NCBI GenBank assembly: GCA_963796565.1
Contig: CAWCMA010000008.1
Location: forward strand, 124,001-188,000
Direction: 5' to 3'
Source of the DNA: JAKAVN01 sp963796565
GTDB lineage: Bacteria; Desulfobacterota; Binatia; Binatales; Binataceae
DNA length: 64,000 bases
Numbering within the stretch: position 1 is the first letter of the stretch; every line of letters begins with the position of its first letter. This document shows positions 1-13,580 of the stretch, piece by piece. The notes under the pieces are model-generated. The model ran no database searches. It was not told the origin of the DNA and saw nothing but the letters and a program-made list of their open reading frames with translations. A program made the translations under genes and the position numbers.

Positions 1-1
1 G

Positions 2-2308
<2,307 letters not shown>

Positions 2309-2343
2309 CAGTTTGGCTCGGATGCTTTAAATAAGAGTGTTCA

Positions 2344-2369
2344 CCCCAAGGGCGAATCGGCCCTTGGGG
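2344..2369 (+). other. Perfect 10-bp hairpin in rpoC-rpsL spacer
   Basis: CCCCAAGGGC and GCCCTTGGGG pair perfectly around a GAATCG loop, 35 bases after the rpoC stop. There is no T-tract after it, so it is more likely an mRNA 3'-end stabiliser or pausing hairpin than a terminator by itself. Confidence 0.6.
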
Positions 2370-2414
2370 GGTTCATTTGAGGAACGGTTTCCCGTCCATC
2401 AGGGCGGGTGGGAG

Positions 2415-2448
2415 CCGGCTCGGAGGATCGCTCCGGGCCGGGTTTTTT
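2415..2448 (+). terminator. Rho-independent terminator or attenuator upstream of rpsL
   Basis: An 11-bp stem (CCGGC, one T.G pair, CGGAG, pairing with CTCCG, G, GCCGG; loop GATCG) is followed by one G and six T residues. It has the full layout of an intrinsic terminator and ends 66 bases before the rpsL start. It either closes the rpoC transcription unit or attenuates read-through into the str genes. No convincing promoter was seen between it and rpsL. Confidence 0.75.
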
Positions 2449-2514
2449 CGACAGGTTTGCGTAGCCGGAGTGGAGAGGGACGCCACCCGGCGGGATGCAG
2501 TCCCGAGAGACGAC

Positions 2515-2886
2515 GTGCCGACCATCAACCAGCTGATTCGCCAGGCGCGCATGAAGAAGCGCTACAAGATGAGCGCGCCGGCCCTGCAAGGCTCGCCGCA
2601 GAAGCGCGGCGTGTGTACGCAGGTCAAGACCACCACGCCTAAGAAGCCCAACTCGGCGCTCCGCAAGGTCGCGCGGGTACGGCTCTCCAACGGCTACGAG
2701 GTCAACACCTATATTCCGGGCGTTGGACACAACCTGCAGGAGCACTCGGTGGTGCTGATCCGCGGCGGCCGCGTCAAGGACCTGCCCGGAGTGCGCTACC
2801 ACGTAATCCGCGGCACGCTCGATTCGATTGGCGTCCAGGAACGGCGTAAGGGCCGTTCCAAATACGGCTCCAAAAAGCCGAAGTAG
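2515..2886 (+). CDS. rpsL: 30S ribosomal protein S12
   Basis: S12 lies at the decoding centre of the 30S subunit. The 123-residue length is normal for the family. The frame is open further upstream (to 2377), but the family starts with PTINQL, which fixes the start at the GTG at 2515, preceded by GAGAGA. The conserved TTPKKPNSALRK loop, with the lysine linked to streptomycin sensitivity, is intact, as is the LPGVRYHVIRG loop. It is the first gene of the str group; rpsG follows after 9 bases. Confidence 0.97.
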   Translation: MPTINQLIRQARMKKRYKMSAPALQGSPQKRGVCTQVKTTTPKKPNSALRKVARVRLSNGYEVNTYIPGVGHNLQEHSVVLIRGGRVKDLPGVRYHVIRGTLDSIGVQERRKGRSKYGSKKPK

Positions 2887-2895
2887 CATACAGCC

Positions 2896-3366
2896 ATGTC
2901 ACGCAAGGGTCAGGCCCGCGTCCGGGAAGTCACCCCGGACCCAAAGTTTCACGACCGCACGCTCGCCAAGTTCGTCAACGTGGTGATGGTGCAGGGAAAG
3001 AAATCGCTCGCCGAGCAGATCCTCTACCGCGCGCTCGACACCATCGCCGAGCGTTCGAAAGAGGATGGGTTGGTGGTCTTCAAGCGGGCGCTGGATAACA
3101 TCCGGCCCGCGGTTGAAGTGCGCTCGCGGCGGGTGGGCGGCGCCAACTACCAGGTGCCGGTCGAAGTGCGGCCGGTGCGGCGCAATTCGCTCGCGATGCG
3201 CTGGCTGGTGACGGCGGCGCGCGCGCGCGGCGAAAAATCGATGGAAGAGCGGCTGGCAATCGAGATTCTGGAAGCGGCCGGCAATCGCGGCGGTGCGGTC
3301 AAGAAACGCGAAGATACTCATCGGATGGCCGAAGCCAATAAGGCCTTCGCCCATTACCGCTGGTAA
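2896..3366 (+). CDS. rpsG: 30S ribosomal protein S7
   Basis: S7 nucleates assembly of the 30S head and lines the E site. The 156 residues match the standard length; the N-terminus (MSRKGQARVREV) and the C-terminal REDTHRMAEANKAFAHYRW are typical. It starts 9 bases after rpsL and is almost certainly cotranscribed with it. In bacteria with this gene order S7 usually represses its own operon by binding the rpsL-rpsG junction; this spacer is too short to judge that by eye. Confidence 0.98.
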   Translation: MSRKGQARVREVTPDPKFHDRTLAKFVNVVMVQGKKSLAEQILYRALDTIAERSKEDGLVVFKRALDNIRPAVEVRSRRVGGANYQVPVEVRPVRRNSLAMRWLVTAARARGEKSMEERLAIEILEAAGNRGGAVKKREDTHRMAEANKAFAHYRW

Positions 3367-3369
3367 GGC

Positions 3370-3465
3370 AAGTAGATAATCGGGGCAAATAGATAATCGG
3401 AACGCACAGAATTCGGAACGATAGAATTCGGAAAGGCAGGATTAAGGAAGCGGACGAACCGGAAG
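3370..3465 (+). repeat. Degenerate ~16-bp tandem repeat in rpsG-fusA spacer
   Basis: Four clear and two weaker copies of a unit around ATAGATAATCGGAAC / ATAGAATTCGGAAAG follow each other (3370-3385, 3386-3403, 3404-3419, 3420-3435, then decaying to 3465). They fill most of the 124-base spacer. The first copy starts within four bases of the rpsG stop codon. No protein is encoded. Confidence 0.7.
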
Positions 3466-3490
3466 CGGCGGACGCAGTGGAAGTAGTAAG

Positions 3491-5584
<2,094 letters not shown>

Positions 5585-5622
5585 CGGAGTCACCCAGGGA
5601 GGGTCACACCGGAGGACGGATC

Positions 5623-6805
<1,183 letters not shown>

Positions 6806-6822
<17 letters not shown>

Positions 6823-6891
6823 CCAAGGTTCTGAAGTAAAGGATTCTGAAGTAAAGAAATTCGGCAGCAAAACTCTGAGACTCTGAAGTAG
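6806..6891 (+). repeat. 17-bp tandem repeat spanning the tuf stop codon
   Basis: CCAAGGTTCTGAAGTAA occurs twice without a mismatch (6806-6822, whose TAA is the tuf stop, and 6823-6839). A 15-base derivative AGGATTCTGAAGTAA follows (6840-6854), and a fourth related copy ends at 6891. The end of the gene has been duplicated into the spacer. Each copy carries TGA and TAA in different frames. Confidence 0.8.
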
Positions 6892-6968
6892 ACACGATGG
6901 TGATGAAGCGGGGATTGAAGTGCGTGGAAGGGCCGGCAAAGGCGACTGACGGGAATCTGGCTTAAGGG

Positions 6969-7277
6969 ATGAACGATAAGATCCGCATACGCCTTAAAGC
7001 GTACGACTACCGGCTGCTCGATCAATCGGTGCGCGAGATCGTCGATACGATCCGGCGCACCGGCGGTCGCGTGGCGGGACCGATTCCGCTGCCCACGCGG
7101 ATTGAGCGGTTCACCGTCAATCGCTCACCGCACGTTGACAAGAAGTCGCGCGAGCACTTCGAGATCCGCACCCACAAGCGGCTGCTCGACGTGCTCGAAC
7201 CGACCCAGCAAACCATCGACGCGCTCGGCAAGCTCGACCTTGCCGCGGGCGTCGATGTTGAAATCAAACTCGAGTAG
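6969..7277 (+). CDS. rpsJ: 30S ribosomal protein S10
   Basis: S10 is a 30S head protein that also serves as NusE in antitermination complexes. The 102 residues match the family, with KIRIRLKAYDYRLLDQS at the start and the SPHVDKKSREHFEIRTHKR segment. It opens the S10 operon, 146 bases after tuf; no strong promoter was recognised in that repeat-filled spacer, so read-through from the str genes is possible. Confidence 0.98.
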   Translation: MNDKIRIRLKAYDYRLLDQSVREIVDTIRRTGGRVAGPIPLPTRIERFTVNRSPHVDKKSREHFEIRTHKRLLDVLEPTQQTIDALGKLDLAAGVDVEIKLE

Positions 7278-7283
7278 CGTGTC

Positions 7284-7949
7284 GTGTTAAGCGGACTGAT
7301 TGGAAAAAAACTGGGCATGACCCAGGTGACCGAGGCTACCGGCACGGTGCGGGCGGCGACTGTGATTCAGCTCGGCCCGTGCGCGGTGACTCAGATCAAG
7401 ACCGCCGCGACCGACGGCTATGACGCCGTGCAGATAAGCTTCGGGCGCCGGCGGGTCTCGCGCGTGACGGCGCCCCTGCGCGGCCACTACGCCAAGGCCG
7501 AGGTTGCACCGGGGGTGAAGCTTTGCGAGTTCGATCGCCGCGGCGAAAACGAACTCAAGCCGGGCCAGAATATCGCCGCCGCCGATGTCTTCAAGCCGGG
7601 CGACCTGGTCGATGTCGCTGGGACTTCCAAGGGGCGCGGCTACGCGGGCGTCATCCGGCGCCATCACTTCGCCGGCTTCCCGGGCTCGCACGGCACCCAC
7701 GAGTACTTCCGCCACGGCGGCTCGATCGGTAACCGCTCTTATCCGGGCCGGGTGCGCAAGGGGATGAGGATGGCGGGACAGTTGGGTAACGAGAGCGCCA
7801 CGGTGCTCAATCTGCGGGTGCTCGAAATTTTGTCCGACGACAACGCGATCCTGGTGTCGGGTGCGGTGCCTGGCGCCGACGGCACGATGGTGGTGGTGTA
7901 TCACTCGGCCAAGGAACGCAGCCGCCAGGCGGAGTCGGCCAATGGCTGA
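7284..7949 (+). CDS. rplC: 50S ribosomal protein L3
   Basis: L3 is an early-assembly protein whose extension reaches the peptidyl transferase centre. The start is the GTG at 7284 (LSGLIGKKLGMTQV), 6 bases after rpsJ. At 221 residues it is normal length, with the conserved GTSKGRGYAGVIRRH and GSIGNRSYPGRVRKG loop. It overlaps rplD by 8 bases. Confidence 0.98.
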   Translation: MLSGLIGKKLGMTQVTEATGTVRAATVIQLGPCAVTQIKTAATDGYDAVQISFGRRRVSRVTAPLRGHYAKAEVAPGVKLCEFDRRGENELKPGQNIAAADVFKPGDLVDVAGTSKGRGYAGVIRRHHFAGFPGSHGTHEYFRHGGSIGNRSYPGRVRKGMRMAGQLGNESATVLNLRVLEILSDDNAILVSGAVPGADGTMVVVYHSAKERSRQAESANG

Positions 7950-8616
7950 GCGCAAGTATCGCGAAGCGGCGAAGCCGCTCGAGGCGGTCAAGGTGCCGCT
8001 GTTTTCGGCGGCGCGCGAGCGCGTAGGCGAAATCGAGGTCGCAGGCGCGGTGTTCGGCCGCACGGGTGACAAATCGCTTTTGCACGAAGCGGTGAAGATG
8101 CAGATGGCCAATCGCCGCTCAGGCACGGCGTCGACCAAGACGCGCGGGTTTATCTCGGGTGGCGGAAAAAAACCGTGGCGGCAAAAGGGCACCGGGCGCG
8201 CGCGCGCCGGGTCGATTCGCTCGCCCATCTGGCGTCACGGCGGAACGATCTTCGGGCCGCAGCCGCGGGATTATTCCTACAAGATGCCCAAGCAGGCGTG
8301 GCGCCGCGCGCTTTGTCTGGCGCTCTCGGACCGCGCGGCCAACGGCAAACTGGTGATCACGCAGTCGCTGGAACTGCCGGAGCCCAAGACCAAGGCGGCC
8401 AAGGCGATGCTCGAGGCGCTGGGCCTCAAGCACGCGCTGATCGTGCTGGGCGAGGGCGAAGAGACTTTTTTTCGCGCCGCGCGCAACTTGGCCGCGCACA
8501 AGGTGCTGGCCCTGGCGGGGCTCAATGTTTACGACTTGCTCAATTACGACGAAGTGCTGATGACCGAGCCGGTGGCGCGCGCGATCGAAGCGCGGCTCAA
8601 GGGAGAGGCGCGATGA
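7942..8616 (+). CDS. rplD: 50S ribosomal protein L4
   Basis: L4 lines the exit tunnel; in some bacteria it also autoregulates the S10 operon. The frame is open upstream, but the ATG at 7942 (MAERKYREAAK) fits the context and gives 224 residues. The tunnel loop motif KKPWRQKGTGRARAGSIRSP is conserved. The start overlaps the end of rplC by 8 bases and the stop overlaps the rplW start as ATGA. Confidence 0.96.
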   Translation: MAERKYREAAKPLEAVKVPLFSAARERVGEIEVAGAVFGRTGDKSLLHEAVKMQMANRRSGTASTKTRGFISGGGKKPWRQKGTGRARAGSIRSPIWRHGGTIFGPQPRDYSYKMPKQAWRRALCLALSDRAANGKLVITQSLELPEPKTKAAKAMLEALGLKHALIVLGEGEETFFRAARNLAAHKVLALAGLNVYDLLNYDEVLMTEPVARAIEARLKGEAR

Positions 8617-8900
8617 GCGCGGAGAGTCTGATCCTCGCACCGCTCATCACCGAGAAGGGCACGGCGGTCAACGAGGAAGGCAACCAGGTGGTGTTCCGGG
8701 TCCGTCCGGAAGCGAGCAAGGACGCGATTCGCGACGTGGTCGAGCGCATGTTCAAGGTCAGCGTGCTCAAGGTGCGGACGCTCAGGGTGCTGGGCAAGAA
8801 GCGCCGCCGCGGACGGATCGTCGGCGCGCGTTCGGATTGGAAAAAGGCTTACGTGACGCTCAAGCAGGGCGACCGGATCGAATTTTTCGAAGGTCTGTAA
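8613..8900 (+). CDS. rplW: 50S ribosomal protein L23
   Basis: L23 sits at the tunnel exit, where trigger factor and SRP dock. It is 95 residues with the typical LILAPLITEKGT start and a basic KKRRRGRIVG loop. The ATG shares ATGA with the rplD stop, indicating translational coupling. Confidence 0.97.
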   Translation: MSAESLILAPLITEKGTAVNEEGNQVVFRVRPEASKDAIRDVVERMFKVSVLKVRTLRVLGKKRRRGRIVGARSDWKKAYVTLKQGDRIEFFEGL

Positions 8901-8934
8901 GCAACCGGGTGATATTGGCAGTCGGGTAATTTGC
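8901..8934 (+). repeat. Two degenerate 17-bp units in rplW-rplB spacer
   Basis: GCAACCGGGTGATATTG (8901-8917) and GCAGTCGGGTAATTTGC (8918-8934) are adjacent, sharing the CGGGT core and similar flanks. They fill nearly the whole 35-base spacer and begin directly after the rplW stop. The match is partial, so this is a weaker case than the tuf or rpsN spacers. Confidence 0.45.
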
Positions 8935-8935
8935 G

Positions 8936-9766
8936 ATGGCGGTAATTCAACTCAATCCTCGGACTCCGGGTCAGCGTTTCATGCAGCTGGCGGATTTTTC
9001 GGGGCTCACGACCAAGCCGCCCGAGAAGCGCCTGCTGGCGCCGCTCAAGCATTCGGGCGGCCGCAACAACCGCGGGCGCATGACCATGCGCCATCGCGGC
9101 GGCGGGCATAAGCGCCGCCTGCGGCTGATTGATTTCAAACGCAACCATGACGGCGTGCCGGCCGTCGTCGCGGCGCTCGAGTACGATCCCAACCGCTCGG
9201 CCAATATCGCGCTGCTGCACTACGCCGACGGCGATAAACGCTACATCCTGGCTCCGGAGGGCCTCAAACAAGGCGACAAGGTCGAGTCGGGGCCGCAGGC
9301 CGATATCAAGCCGGGCAACGCGTTGGCGCTGCGCAACATCCCGCTCGGCACGATGGTGCATGGCATAGAACTCAAGCCGGGCGCGGGCGCGCAACTGGTG
9401 CGCGGCGCGGGAACGGCGGCGCAGTTGATGGCCAAGGAAGGCAAGTTCGCGCTGCTCAAGCTGCCCTCGGGCGAGCAGCGGATGGTGCAGGCCGAGTGCC
9501 GTGCGACCATCGGCCAGGTCGGCAACCTGGACCACGAAAATATTTCGATCGGCAAGGCCGGCCGCAGCCGCCATCTGGGCAAGCGCCCGCACGTGCGAGG
9601 GATGGCGATGAATCCGGTCGACCATCCGCACGGCGGCGGCGAGGGACGCTCCAAGGGCAACCATCCGCAATCGCCATGGGGGCAGCCGGCCAAAGGTTAC
9701 AAGACGCGCGGCAAGAAGCCTTCGGACCACTACATCGTGAGCCGTCGGCCCAAGGGCAAGCGCTAG
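8936..9766 (+). CDS. rplB: 50S ribosomal protein L2
   Basis: L2 is required for subunit association and supports the peptidyl transferase centre. The 276 residues are standard. The conserved C-terminal VDHPHGGGEGRSKG motif, with the histidine implicated in activity, and the terminal RRPKGKR are present. The stop codon lies within a short 11-bp tandem duplication. Confidence 0.98.
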   Translation: MAVIQLNPRTPGQRFMQLADFSGLTTKPPEKRLLAPLKHSGGRNNRGRMTMRHRGGGHKRRLRLIDFKRNHDGVPAVVAALEYDPNRSANIALLHYADGDKRYILAPEGLKQGDKVESGPQADIKPGNALALRNIPLGTMVHGIELKPGAGAQLVRGAGTAAQLMAKEGKFALLKLPSGEQRMVQAECRATIGQVGNLDHENISIGKAGRSRHLGKRPHVRGMAMNPVDHPHGGGEGRSKGNHPQSPWGQPAKGYKTRGKKPSDHYIVSRRPKGKR

Positions 9767-9778
9767 ACAAGCGCTTAG
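9757..9778 (+). repeat. 11-bp tandem duplication at the rplB stop
   Basis: CAAGCGCTAGA (9757-9767, containing the rplB TAG) is followed by CAAGCGCTTAG (9768-9778). As at tuf, sequence around the stop codon is repeated into the spacer; the rest of the spacer to 9820 has looser AGGCA/ACTTA echoes. Confidence 0.55.
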
Positions 9779-9820
9779 GCGTAGGCAGAACTTAAGTGTC
9801 AGGCAAAGCTTAGAAATAAA

Positions 9821-10153
9821 ATGAGGTCGCTCAAAAAAGGCCCGTTCATCGATGGCCATCTCGAACGTAAGGTCGCGGCCGCGCTCGCCTCGGGCGACAA
9901 GCGGATCATCCGGACCTGGTCGCGGCGCTCGATGGTGGTGCCGGACATGGTGGGGCTGACGTTCGCGGTGCATAACGGCCACAAGTTCATTCCGGTCTAC
10001 TGCACCGAGAATATGGTCGGTCACAAGCTGGGTGAGTTCTCTCCCACGCGCACGTACCACGGCCATGCGGGCGACCGCAAGGGTGAGGTCAAGGGTGGCG
10101 GTGGAGCGCCGGCCGGTCCGCCGGCTGCGGCCAAACCGGCGGCGGGAGGCTGA
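9821..10153 (+). CDS. rpsS: 30S ribosomal protein S19
   Basis: S19 binds 16S rRNA in the head with S13. The core (RSLKKGPFIDGHL, WSRRSMVVPDMVG, GEFSPTRTYHGHAGD) is canonical. The C-terminus continues about 15 residues beyond the usual end as a Gly/Ala/Pro-rich tail, giving 110 residues against about 92 usually. The tail is low-complexity and presumably disordered. Confidence 0.97.
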   Translation: MRSLKKGPFIDGHLERKVAAALASGDKRIIRTWSRRSMVVPDMVGLTFAVHNGHKFIPVYCTENMVGHKLGEFSPTRTYHGHAGDRKGEVKGGGGAPAGPPAAAKPAAGG

Positions 10154-10166
10154 GCGAAGGATCGCG

Positions 10167-10505
10167 ATGGAATCGGTTGCTAAAACCCGCCACGTGCGCA
10201 TCTCGCCGCAAAAGCTGCGGCTGGTGTGCGAGCTTATTGTGGGCAAGAAAATCGATCTGGCGCTCTCGGTGCTCGAGTTCACGGCCAAGCGCAGCGCCAA
10301 GGTCGTTTCCAAGACTCTGCTGGCGGCGGTGGCCAATGCGCGCGACCAGCAGAACGTCGACGAGGACCGCCTGTACGTAAAACGCGCGACCGCCGACACC
10401 GGACCGACCTGGAAGCGGTCGCTCGCGCGCGCGCACATGCATTCAACGCCGATCCTCAAGCGCACCAGCCATCTGACGGTGGTGGTCGACGAGCGCGCCT
10501 CGTAG
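10167..10505 (+). CDS. rplV: 50S ribosomal protein L22
   Basis: L22 contributes the beta hairpin that narrows the exit tunnel with L4. The frame runs further upstream, but the ATG at 10167 (MESVAKTRHVRISPQKLRL) after GAAGGATCG gives 112 residues, the family length. It starts 13 bases after rpsS and ends 6 bases before rpsC. Confidence 0.97.
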   Translation: MESVAKTRHVRISPQKLRLVCELIVGKKIDLALSVLEFTAKRSAKVVSKTLLAAVANARDQQNVDEDRLYVKRATADTGPTWKRSLARAHMHSTPILKRTSHLTVVVDERAS

Positions 10506-10511
10506 GGAGCC

Positions 10512-11192
10512 ATGGGACAGAAATCGCATCCGCGCGGGCTGCGGCTCGGCATCATCGAGGGTTGGGATTCCAAGTGGTATGCGTCGCACAACTACGCGGC
10601 GCTGCTGCACGAGGATTTGAAGCTGCGCGATTTCATCAAGCGCCGCCTTTACCACGCCGGCATCTCGCGGATCGAGATCGAACGGATGGCCAACAAGGCC
10701 AAGATCAACATTTATACCGCGCGTCCCGGAATCGTGATCGGCAAAAAGGGCGCGGAGATCGACAAGCTCAAGGCCGACATCCAGAAGCTGATGAAGGGCA
10801 AGGAGGCGTTCATCAATATCCATGAAGTGCGCCGCCCCGACCTCGATCCGCAACTGGTGGCCGAGAATATCGCGCTGCAACTCGAGCGGCGCGTGGCCTT
10901 TCGCCGCGCGATGAAAGAGGCGGTGTTGCGCGCGATGCGGATGGGCGCGCAGGGCGTGAAGGTTCATGTCGCGGGGCGGCTCGGCGGCGCGGAAATCGCG
11001 CGAGTCGAGTGGTATCGCGAAGGACGCGTGCCGCTGCAGACGCTGCGGGCGGACGTGGCCTACGGATTCGCCGAGGCGCGCACCACTTACGGCCAGATCG
11101 GCGTGAAAGTATGGATTTTCCGCGGCGAGGTTCTGACCCGCAAAGAAGAAGACATCCGGCGCTCCGGCCTGAGCGGAGCCCATCAGCAGTGA
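10512..11192 (+). CDS. rpsC: 30S ribosomal protein S3
   Basis: S3 is at the mRNA entry channel and takes part in helicase activity of the ribosome. It has 226 residues. The KH domain (RPGIVIGKKGAEIDKLK) and the C-terminal domain (VAGRLGGAEIARVEWYREGRVPL split by normal spacing) are present. GGGAGCC precedes the ATG. Confidence 0.98.
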   Translation: MGQKSHPRGLRLGIIEGWDSKWYASHNYAALLHEDLKLRDFIKRRLYHAGISRIEIERMANKAKINIYTARPGIVIGKKGAEIDKLKADIQKLMKGKEAFINIHEVRRPDLDPQLVAENIALQLERRVAFRRAMKEAVLRAMRMGAQGVKVHVAGRLGGAEIARVEWYREGRVPLQTLRADVAYGFAEARTTYGQIGVKVWIFRGEVLTRKEEDIRRSGLSGAHQQ

Positions 11193-11223
11193 CGGAGAAG
11201 ATGCACGCTAGCGGGATTGTATA

Positions 11224-11649
11224 ATGCTTCAGCCCAAAAAAGTTAAATATCGCAAAATCCAGAAGGGCCGCGTGCGTGGCGCGGAGTCGCGCGGCGTGGA
11301 ACTGGCCTTCGGCGACTACGGGTTGAAAAGCATCGAGACCTGCCGCGTCGACACGCGCGCGCTCGAAGCCGCGCGTATCGCGCTCACCCGCCATATCAAG
11401 CGCGGCGGCCGGGTATGGATCCGGGTCTTTCCCGATAAGCCGTTCACCAAGAAGCCGGCCGAGACCCGGATGGGCAAGGGCAAGGGCGGCCCCGAGGGCT
11501 GGACGGCGGTGGTGCGGCCGGGACGCATATTGTTCGAGATGGAAGGGGTCGATCGGGCGACTGCGCACGAAGCGATGCGCCTGGCGGCGCATAAGTTGCC
11601 GGTGAAGACGATCGTGGTCGAGCGGGAGGGCGAGAGCCTTGGAGCTTGA
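11224..11649 (+). CDS. rplP: 50S ribosomal protein L16
   Basis: L16 binds near the A-site tRNA and organises the central protuberance side. At 141 residues it is standard, starting MLQPKKVKYRKIQKGR, with conserved RVFPDKPFTKKPAETRMGKGKG. The 3' end overlaps the rpmC start by 11 bases. Confidence 0.98.
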   Translation: MLQPKKVKYRKIQKGRVRGAESRGVELAFGDYGLKSIETCRVDTRALEAARIALTRHIKRGGRVWIRVFPDKPFTKKPAETRMGKGKGGPEGWTAVVRPGRILFEMEGVDRATAHEAMRLAAHKLPVKTIVVEREGESLGA

Positions 11650-11884
11650 CGAACTAAGACAGATGAATGCCGGTGACTTGCGGCTTAAGGAGCGCGAGGC
11701 GCGCGAGGAAATTTTCCGCCTCAAGCTCAAGCTGCGCACCAATCAGCTCGACAATCCGTCGAACTATCGGCGCGCGCGCAAGGAACTGGCGCGCATCATG
11801 ACTTTGCTGCGGCAAAAGAGCGGGCCGGCGGCGAGCGCGGACGGCGCCGCACGGACGAAGGGGAGCGATGCGCGAGCGAGTTAA
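11639..11884 (+). CDS. rpmC: 50S ribosomal protein L29 (TTG start)
   Basis: L29 borders the tunnel exit. The best fit to the family begins at TTG 11639 (ELDELRQMNAGDL), with GGGAGGG upstream inside rplP; the ATG at 11663 is an alternative that would remove the conserved first helix turn. The 81 residues include the helical hairpin core (EIFRLKLKLRTNQL) plus a 20-residue Ala/Gly/Lys tail that overlaps rpsQ by 17 bases. Confidence 0.93.
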   Translation: MELDELRQMNAGDLRLKEREAREEIFRLKLKLRTNQLDNPSNYRRARKELARIMTLLRQKSGPAASADGAARTKGSDARAS

Positions 11885-12122
11885 ACAGCGCGTGGGCGTC
11901 GTGGTCTCGGCCAAGGCGGCCAAGACCGTGGTGGTGCGGGTCGACCGGCTGGTCCAGCATCCGCTCTACGGCAAGCGAGTACGTCAGCGCACACGCTTTA
12001 TGGCGCACGACGAACGCGGGGAGTGCCACGAGGGCGACCGTGTGCTGATCATCGAATCGCCGCCGATTTCGCGACGCAAGCGCTGGCGCGTCAGCAAAGT
12101 GCTGACGCGGGCGGCCGGCTAA
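11868..12122 (+). CDS. rpsQ: 30S ribosomal protein S17
   Basis: S17 is an early-binding OB-fold protein of the 30S body. Its 84 residues contain the usual GVVVSAKAAKTVVVRVDR and HPLYGKRVRQ motifs and end RRKRWRVSKVLTRAAG. The ATG lies inside the 3' end of rpmC; GGGGAG just upstream serves as ribosome site. Confidence 0.97.
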   Translation: MRERVKQRVGVVVSAKAAKTVVVRVDRLVQHPLYGKRVRQRTRFMAHDERGECHEGDRVLIIESPPISRRKRWRVSKVLTRAAG

Positions 12123-12137
12123 GGGAGCGCAGGCGTC

Positions 12138-12506
12138 ATGGTGCAGATGCGAACAGTGCTGGACGTGGCCGACAATTCGGGCGCGCGCAAGGTGATGTGC
12201 ATCAAGGTGCTCGGTGGCTCGCGCCGGCGTTACGCGACCGTGGGCGACGTAATCGTGGTGGCGGTTCGCGAGGCGATTCCGAATGCCAAGGTCAAAAAGG
12301 GCGATGTCGCCCGCGCCGTGATCGTACGCACCAGCAAGGAAATCAGCCGCAACGACGGGAGCTACATCCGCTTCGACGACAACTCGGCGGTGCTGGTCGA
12401 CAATCAGCACGAGCCGATCGGCACGCGCATCTTCGGCCCCGTGGCGCGCGAACTGCGCGCCAAGCGGTTTCTCAAGATTATCTCGCTCGCTCCGGAGGTG
12501 CTGTGA
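12138..12506 (+). CDS. rplN: 50S ribosomal protein L14
   Basis: L14 is at the subunit interface and is the docking site of RsfS. The 122-residue length is exactly the family norm, with MVQMRTVLDVADNSGARKVM at the start and GTRIFGPVARELR near the end. Its TGA overlaps the rplX ATG by one base. Confidence 0.99.
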   Translation: MVQMRTVLDVADNSGARKVMCIKVLGGSRRRYATVGDVIVVAVREAIPNAKVKKGDVARAVIVRTSKEISRNDGSYIRFDDNSAVLVDNQHEPIGTRIFGPVARELRAKRFLKIISLAPEVL

Positions 12507-12853
12507 TGACTCCCGGACATGAAGTGGCCAAGTATCCGGTCAAGAAGAACGACATGGTGATGGTGATCGCGGGGCGCGAGCGCGGCAAGACCGGCAAGGT
12601 GCTCAAGGTGATACCGGCCGAAGGGCGCGTGATAATCGAGCGGCTGAATATCGTGAAGCGCCACTCCAAGCCGCGCGGCGCGACCAGCCCCGGCGGGATC
12701 GTCGAGAAGGAAGCGCCGATCGCGATCTCCAACGTGATGGTGTTCTGCGAGCGTTGCAACGCGCCGGTGCGCGTGGGTGTAAAGAAGGCCGAAGCCGGCG
12801 GCGCGCGTTCGCGCGTATGCCGCCGCTGCGGCGAAGCGCTGGGTAACGAGTGA
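12506..12853 (+). CDS. rplX: 50S ribosomal protein L24, with C-terminal Cys4 motif
   Basis: L24 is an assembly initiator of the 50S subunit, with a KOW motif (IAGRERGKTGKVLKV). The ATG at 12506 is coupled to the rplN stop. The 115 residues end in a zinc-ribbon-like segment with C81/C84 and C105/C108, the two-knuckle form found in many but not all bacterial L24 proteins. Confidence 0.97.
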   Translation: MTPGHEVAKYPVKKNDMVMVIAGRERGKTGKVLKVIPAEGRVIIERLNIVKRHSKPRGATSPGGIVEKEAPIAISNVMVFCERCNAPVRVGVKKAEAGGARSRVCRRCGEALGNE

Positions 12854-13569
12854 TGGCGGACGAAAAGGACAAGGCGCAGAAGCCTAAAAAAGAGCCGAAG
12901 GCCGAGCGTCAGGGTAAAAAGGGCGCCGGCAGCGGAGCGTCGGCGGCGGCCGAGCCTAAGGCCGAGGCCAAGCCGCGTGAGCCCGAGCCCAAGGTGCCGG
13001 CGCGTCTCAGGCTGCGCTACGAGCAGGAGATTCGGCCGACCCTGATGCGCGAGCTCAAGATCGAAAATCCGATGCGCGCGCCGCGCCTGCAGAAGATCGT
13101 CATCAATATGTCGCTCAGCGAGGCGCGCGACAACGCCAAGATTCTCGACGCCGCGGTCGAGGAACTCAAGGTGGTGACGGGCCAGAAACCGGTCATCACG
13201 AAGGCGCGCAAGGCGATCTCGAATTTCAAGCTGCGCGAGGGCATGCCGATCGGGGCGATGGTGACGCTGCGGCGCGAGCGGATGTACGAGTTCTTCGATC
13301 GGCTGGTGAACGTGTCGCTCGCGCGCGTGCGTGACTTCCGCGGAGTTAGCGACAAGGCTTTCGACGGGCGCGGCAACTACTCGCTGGGGCTGCGCGAGCA
13401 TACGATTTTCCCCGAGCTCAACCTGGACAAGGTCGAGCGCGTTAAGGGGCTGACGGTGACGATCAACACGACCGCGCGCAGCGATTTCGAGGGTTACACC
13501 CTGCTGCGCGCGCTGGGGATGCCGTTTCGCGGGGCGCTCGAGCGCGAAGCCGCGGCGCGGGCGGCGTAA
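12853..13569 (+). CDS. rplE: 50S ribosomal protein L5 with long charged N-terminal extension
   Basis: L5 binds 5S rRNA and contacts P-site tRNA. The core begins near residue 52 (RLRLRYEQEIRPTL) and runs normally to the end. Before it lie about 50 residues made almost only of Lys, Glu, Ala, Pro and Gly, so the protein has 238 residues instead of about 180. The ATG at 12853 overlaps the rplX stop by one base; a GTG directly before it is also possible. An internal start would leave an untranslated gap in an otherwise tight operon, so the extension is probably real. Confidence 0.93.
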   Translation: MADEKDKAQKPKKEPKAERQGKKGAGSGASAAAEPKAEAKPREPEPKVPARLRLRYEQEIRPTLMRELKIENPMRAPRLQKIVINMSLSEARDNAKILDAAVEELKVVTGQKPVITKARKAISNFKLREGMPIGAMVTLRRERMYEFFDRLVNVSLARVRDFRGVSDKAFDGRGNYSLGLREHTIFPELNLDKVERVKGLTVTINTTARSDFEGYTLLRALGMPFRGALEREAAARAA

Positions 13570-13580
13570 GGGAACGATAA

